A stretch of DNA of 64,000 bases, taken from the NCBI RefSeq assembly GCF_950023065.1, contig NC_088681.1:5456001-5520000 (forward strand), in the 5' to 3' direction. Within the stretch, counting starts at the first letter, position 1. Every line of letters starts with the position of its first letter. The notes beneath the pieces were generated by a model. That model ran no database searches. It was given only the letters and a program-made list of their open reading frames with translations, and had not been told where the DNA came from. Shown in pieces: positions 58,961 through 64,000 of this stretch. Made by a program: the position numbers and the translations under genes. This DNA is from Planococcus citri. Lineage: Eukaryota; Arthropoda; Insecta; Hemiptera; Pseudococcidae.

Positions 58961-60980
58961 CAACGAATGGCTCGCCATCTAAGTCCAGGGGACTTCGCGA
59001 TTTACCCTAATAATCATCACACCAACATCATAAATATGAGAAAATTAAAGTATAAAAACGATCTTTTCCACCCCACAAAACAGCACTACAAAAAGCGCCT
59101 CATTAATCCGCGTTGCAATTCACACCGTGGAAATTGTATTTTCCATATCGATATACTCAATAACCTACGTACCTATAATTCAGATAGGGAAATTCTGGCA
59201 TAACGAAAAAAACCCCATCGCTCTTCCATCCACCTTATACCACACTAACTATCACCAACTTCATCCTGCCAACACCCTTCACCATCGTATCAAAATTTCT
59301 ACCACGATCAAAAACAATACATCGCGTTATTGCTTTTTGACAGAATAGAGTGGTCAGGTTCGGGTGTCGAAGGGAAGGAAAACCACAGCCGCAGTCACAC
59401 ACGGTCCGGAACCGTTATCCACCATCCGCCATCAGGCCACATGAAATTCCCTTTTTGTGTGTAGGAAAGTCTATGTACAGAGGAAAAAAACCTACGCTGA
59501 GATTCGAGTGGTCGCTGAGCCATTTTCTAGGCTCGAGCTCGAGCTCGAACCATCAAATCACTCACATTATAACGCGATATCGACATCGATTGATGACGAA
59601 GACCGCAAAGTCCACCCTATACGCGGAGTGCTGTTCAGTTTAGTAACCCTCATCCTACGCTACAGCCAGGAAAAAAAAAGAGGTAAAAAAAAGGAAATAG
59701 AAGAAAAAGATTCTTCGGAAAGAATGATTGATCTAGCGTCTATAATACTTTAATACGTATATACGCGTGTAGTCGTCCGTTCTCGTCGAATCTTGTCCTT
59801 TTCACCCTGCTACAGCCTGTCGACCGTCCTTATACCTTCATCCTTTATCGTGGCTATGGTTTCGAGACGTTTTAATTTTTTAAATTCGCGCCCACCCTGC
59901 ACCTCTTACCTCGTCCACTACGCTGGTCGCTTTTAATTACGCGACCTCGTCGTCGTCATCGTCGTTCTATCGAATAAAGAAAGATCGAGGGGGTTAAAAA
60001 AAAAAGTAAAGAAAAGAAACGAAGAAAAAAGACGTAGAAGTAACGATACAGCTGATTAAAAATGCACCCTAGAAAAAGGTACGTATAATACGCGACGCGA
60101 AGGCGAAGGCGAAAGCAAAGACGCGGCAGAGCACTGACGTTTACGAAAAGCACAAAAAAATAAACGACGAAGGGGTGAACTACTGGAACTGCGGAGAAAA
60201 AGTATTCTGACCATTAGAATGCGCCATGTTTTCAAGACATTATCGAAATAACGATGCTGAAGGGTGGGGTGAAGTGACACGCGACGCCATATGATGCCAT
60301 AGCTCACGGATCGCAGCTCGTGTCCAAGAAAATGAACCTCGTTGATGAACTCACGATATACAGGGGTTGAGGAAGTGAGAATACGAGGTTATCGAACATC
60401 CGCCACACTTGAAATTTACGATTTGTGTAAGGAAAGCTGTTCTATAAGCGAGGCACATGTCCTGAATCAGTGAAGATCGCTGCGAAAGTTTTGAAAACTG
60501 TGAAAAATTAATTTCCAAAGTGCACATAATTTTTTTCAAGAGAGGGGAAGGTTTTCACTAATTGATGTGCTAACGAGAGAACTTTTTCGAACTCACATTC
60601 TTCGAACTAAACGAAACTAAGCTACATCGAAATAGCATAGCGTAGACCCTCCTCTCCCTCCCCTAAAACAAATTTTCGATGTTCAAGTTCATTTTTGGAT
60701 TTTTAAAATAATTTGTGAAAATTCAAAAAGCTGTTTTGACGGCGATTTTCCAACTTCTTCGTGAAAATATATATTTTTTTCCGAGCAAAATGAACCATTG
60801 CAAGAAATTTCTTTCTGTTCAACGCCCACACATCAACAATACTAGTCGATTTAGGCCTTTCTGGAGCCTCTATAGAAATTTTTCGATTTTCTCCAAAAAT
60901 TAAAAATCGTTCTAAAACAACTTTTGTCAGTGCTGGTTGGGCACCGCTTTGCCAGTTTCATGTGGCTATCGCAAAATTCC
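58961..60980. promoter_or_regulatory. Single-copy island, CpG-bearing at 59.35-60.35 kb
   Basis: GGCTCGAGCTCGAGCTCGAA near 59,530 and GTCGTCGTCATCGTCG near 59,950. ORFs up to 98 codons without domains. Possible regulatory DNA by composition only. Confidence 0.25.
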
Positions 60981-60983
60981 AGG

Positions 60984-63604
60984 TAGTCCGGCATATGACA
61001 GTAGGAGTAGGTAATTGCACCCCCCCGCCGATCCTCCGGGACAACATTTTTCTTAAAGGGGACATCCTAAGGAACATTTTAATGCAAAGTTGCCAAAAAA
61101 AAAGTTGGCCTTACTTACAAAATGGCGGCTATTTTGATTGACAGGTCAGCCGAAATCGCAGATTTTGCGTTTTAACATAGGACTTGCACAAACTTTTTCA
61201 AACTTTACAAAGGTAGATCGAAAGATCATGCAAAAATTTATCACCTGTCCAAATTTCAAGTGCTAAAGTGCGTTTTTCGATTTTTGGTGAATTTTTGAAA
61301 ATCGAATTTAGGCCAAAAATGAGGGAAAAAATCAAAATTTTACCAAATTGTCCAAGAAAGCTGAAATTTGGGATATACCCTATTTTCGACATGCCAAATC
61401 GATTGGAAACGGTTTCAACCCGTTTTGAGCAGTTCTGGAGCCTCCAGCAGATTTTTGAAACTCGAAATTCCCACAAAATTCCATCAAATTGGAGTTGTAA
61501 TGCTAAAATTCATTCTAAAAACTAGTTTCAATACGCTACGAAGTACTGCAGGTGAATTTCAAGTTGTTTTAGAGCCTCCAGCGACTTTTTGAAAATTCTT
61601 GAAGCCTCCAGCAGATTTTTGAAACTTTAAATTTTCACAAAATTTCATCAAATAGAGATGGAAAGCTGACATTTACTCTACACTCCAATTTTAACACCCT
61701 CTGAAAACGACTTCTGGTGGATTTCAAGTCATTTTAGAGCCTTCAACGACTTTTTTGAAAATTACTGGAGCCTCCAGTAGATTTTTGAAACTTGAAATTT
61801 CCCCAAAATGTTATCAAACCAAGATGGAGAGTCGAAATTCATTCTGCACACTAATTTCAATACGCTACGAAGTTGACTGCTGGTGAATTTCAAGTCTTTT
61901 TGAAGCCTCCAGCAACTTTTTGAAAGGTTGTATGACGTTTTTTTGGAAAATTGAAATTTCCTAAAAGTAGCTGGAAGCTTCAAAACCATTTGAAACCACC
62001 ATGTAGTCTGCGAAGTAAATTTCAGCTTGCAAACTCCATTTGATAAATTAATGTTGGGGAAATTTCAAGTTTCAAAAATCCACTGGAGGCTCCAGTAATT
62101 TTCAAAAAAGTCACTGGAGGCCCTAAAATGACTTGAACCCACCTGAAATCGTCTTCAGAGGGTGTTAAAATTGAAGTGTGGAATAAATTTCAGCTTTCCA
62201 TCTCCATTTGAGAGGCGTTTCGCGATATGGGTCCTTGTGGTGATTCGATGTTTTTTTTTTTTTTTATTGGCGATTCCGACTTACTTTTTCACGAGAAATC
62301 GAATGGTGCAATCAGATTTCGTCTATCTCATCAACTTCTCGTTTAAAAATTACTTGAACATGAATAGGTACTCAAAAACTCACATTTTTGGGAAATCAAA
62401 AAACAAAGTTTTAGTTTGATTTTTTTTTTTTTTTTTAAAAGGTCGATGGAAAAATTATTTTATTGTTGTTACCTATCTAAAATTTCATGGCGAATCCGAA
62501 TTTCTCGGTATTTTTTCGCGGGGTAGTTTGTAACGTTGTGTAAATTCGCCTTTTCACCACAAGGTCCCTTTTCTAAATCACGGATATCAGGCGATGATGA
62601 ACGAATTTCGTCAAAATTTCCCATCCAACCTACTTACGCAAGACAACACAGCACCCAAAAATCAAAAAAAAAAAAAAAATCGAAAAAATCGAAGCAATTC
62701 GATGTTTTCTCTCTCCTGAAAAAATCGAAATATCACCACAAGGGCCCTTATCGCAAAACCCCTCTCATTTGATGAAATTTTGTGAAAATTTAAAGTTCCA
62801 AAAATCTGCTAGAGGCTCCAGTAATTTTCAAAAAAAGTCGCTGGTGGCCTTAAAATTACTTGAACCCACCTAAGGTCGTCTTCCGAGGGTGTTAAAATTG
62901 GAGTGTAGAGTAAATTTCAGCTTTCCATCTCCATTTGATGAAATTTTGTGAGAATTTAAAAGATTCAAAAATCTGATGGAGGTTTCAGGAATTTTCAAAA
63001 AGTCGCTGGAGCCTCCAAGACGACTTGAAATTCACCCGCAGTACTTCGTAGCGTATTGAAATTAGTTTTTAGAATGAATTTTAGCTTTACAACTCCAATT
63101 TGATGGAATTTTGTGGGAATTTCGAGTTTCAAAAATCTGCTGGAGGCTCCAGAACTGCTCAAAACGGGTTGAGACCGTTTCCAGTCGATTTGGCATGTCG
63201 AAAATAGGGTATATCCCAAATTTCAGCTTTCTTGGACAATTTGGAAAAATTTTGATTTTTTCCCTGATTTTTGGCCTAAATTCGATTTTCAAAAATTCAC
63301 CAAAAATCGAAAAACCCACTTTAGCACTTGAAATTTGGACAGGTGATACATTTTTGCATGATCTTTCGATCTACCTTTGTAAAGTTTGAAAAAGTTTGTG
63401 CAAGTCCTATGTTAAAACGCAAAATCTGCGATTTCGGCTGACCTGTCAATCAAAATGGCCGCCATTTTGTAAGTAAGGCCAACTTTTTTTTTGGCAACTT
63501 TGCATTAAAATGTTCCTTAGGATGTCCCCTTTAAGAAAAATGTTGTCCCGGAGGATCGGCGGGGGGGGGGGGTGCAATTACTCCTATTGTCATATGCCGG
63601 ACTA
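60984..63604. mobile_element. Foldback form of the TAGTCCGGCAT element, 2621 bp, arms ~0.83 kb
   Basis: The ends TAGTCCGGCATATGACA and TGTCATATGCCGGACTA are flanked by AGG on both sides (60,981-60,983; 63,605-63,607). The left arm (60,984 to about 61,815) and right arm (about 62,766 to 63,604) are inverse copies: paired positions sum to about 124,588 with at most 1-bp drift over the outer ~600 bp, and diverge more inward. The middle holds one more run of CTCCAG units and a nested MITE (62,212-62,765). No transposase ORF. Confidence 0.92.
62212..62765. mobile_element. MITE nested in the foldback element (~554 bp)
   Basis: The left GAGGCGTTTCGCGATA plus GGGTCCTTGTGGTGAT is the inverse, with about five mismatches over 33 bp, of the right ATCACCACAAGGGCCC plus TTATCGCAAAACCCCTC. 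CATTTGA is repeated at 62,205-62,211 and 62,766-62,772; with one mismatch it extends to 8 bp, so hAT is possible. The flanks rejoin to the family's normal CTCCATTTGATGAAATTTTG. A third CACCACAAGG word lies inside (about 62,555). Confidence 0.82.
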
Positions 63605-63607
63605 AGG

Positions 63608-64000
63608 AGTATGAGCTCACAATTGAATTGTTGGCCAATTTTTAAATTTCAGAAAAAGTGAAAAAAAACCACAAAATTCCAAAGAAGGTATTAAAACCCC
63701 CGCCCTCCCCCCTCCGTTTCAGTTACGGAGAGTTCGAATTATTTTTTCTTTCTAGAATCCTCGTGAGTTTTGCTTGAAATTTTTCTATGGTTTTTTTCAA
63801 AAATTTCTTGATTTTTCTCCGAATTCATGTTTTTAGTTCTCAAGAGTTCTCTGTTCTGAATTCTCAGTGATTTTTTCTGAACTAATTTTAGAGAGTTTTC
63901 CATTTTCATAATTTCCACGATTATAGTTTGGATTTTAATGATTCGTTTTTCTGCCTTGTTTGCACTTAATTTCAGCAAAACCTTAAATTTTCCTGATTTT
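63608..64000. other. AT-rich non-coding DNA at the window end
   Basis: 63,760-63,920 repeats GAGTTTT / GAATTCTCAGTGATTTTT words loosely. The minus-strand ORF here is a Lys/Glu-rich reading of that repeat. Confidence 0.4.

Noticed and set aside
1..64000. tRNA genes, rRNA and CRISPR arrays
   Set aside because: No GGTTCGANTCC box with a fitting A box and acceptor stem was seen; no rRNA landmarks; the short-period arrays are satellites without spacer structure.

Overview
This window is eukaryotic nuclear DNA, almost certainly from an arthropod. It is AT-rich, has no operons or bacterial-type genes, and is dominated by satellites, miniature DNA transposons and one Copia LTR retrotransposon. Frequent GTAGGTACCTA-type words and a pogo-like miniature element would fit a hemipteran such as a scale insect or mealybug, but that is a guess from style. 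No large host gene is visible. The only host coding sequence I can argue for is a short minus-strand ORF plus possible second exon at 34.6-34.95 kb. The rest looks like a gene desert or the inside of very long introns; a zero-length-exon splice arrangement at 28.37 kb fits the latter.

Layout. 0-0.65 kb: hairpin-rich, possible small RNA or SINE. 0.65-6.76 kb: a ~0.93 kb TA-flanked miniature DNA element split by a young Copia element (1387-6552) with a 5-bp target duplication. 6.8-8.8 kb: AT-rich repeats. 8.8-10.8 kb: CpG-bearing single-copy island. 10.8-13.6 kb: ~160-bp tandem array split by a foldback-family transposon. 13.6-16.2 kb: degenerate AT-rich repeats. 16.2-18.05 kb: CpG-bearing island. 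18.2-21.4 kb: ~152-bp satellite in a three-monomer higher-order repeat, itself split by a TIR element. 21.4-23.5 kb: TTACC-type repeats. 25.5-28.0 and 30.6-34.1 kb: two arrays of a ~476-bp satellite in opposite orientation around a single-copy core. 34.1-37 kb: candidate gene and promoter-like island. 37-42 kb: hAT-like MITE, AT-rich DNA, and a transposon that has grown an internal tandem array. 42.5-44.5 kb: CpG-bearing island. 44.5-50 kb: AT-rich DNA, two lysine-codon minisatellites, a pogo-like MITE. 50-54.4 kb: a recurring GTCCGAACAACG word, a 61-bp hairpin and a 576-bp essentially perfect inverted repeat. 54.4-55.9 kb: island. 55.9-57.1 and 61.0-63.6 kb: two intact copies of a TAGTCCGGCAT-ended element with 3-bp target duplications, the second a 2.6 kb foldback with another MITE nested in it.

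How it fits together. Repeats are nested several deep, and most insertions can be dated relative to each other because the target sequence exists uninterrupted elsewhere in the window. Inverted symmetry recurs at every scale: 14-61 bp hairpins, a 576-bp palindrome, ~0.83 kb foldback arms, and opposed multi-kb satellite arrays built from an inverted ~80-bp core. Such DNA could feed double-stranded or piRNA-type small RNA production; that is inference, as no sequence here proves transcription.
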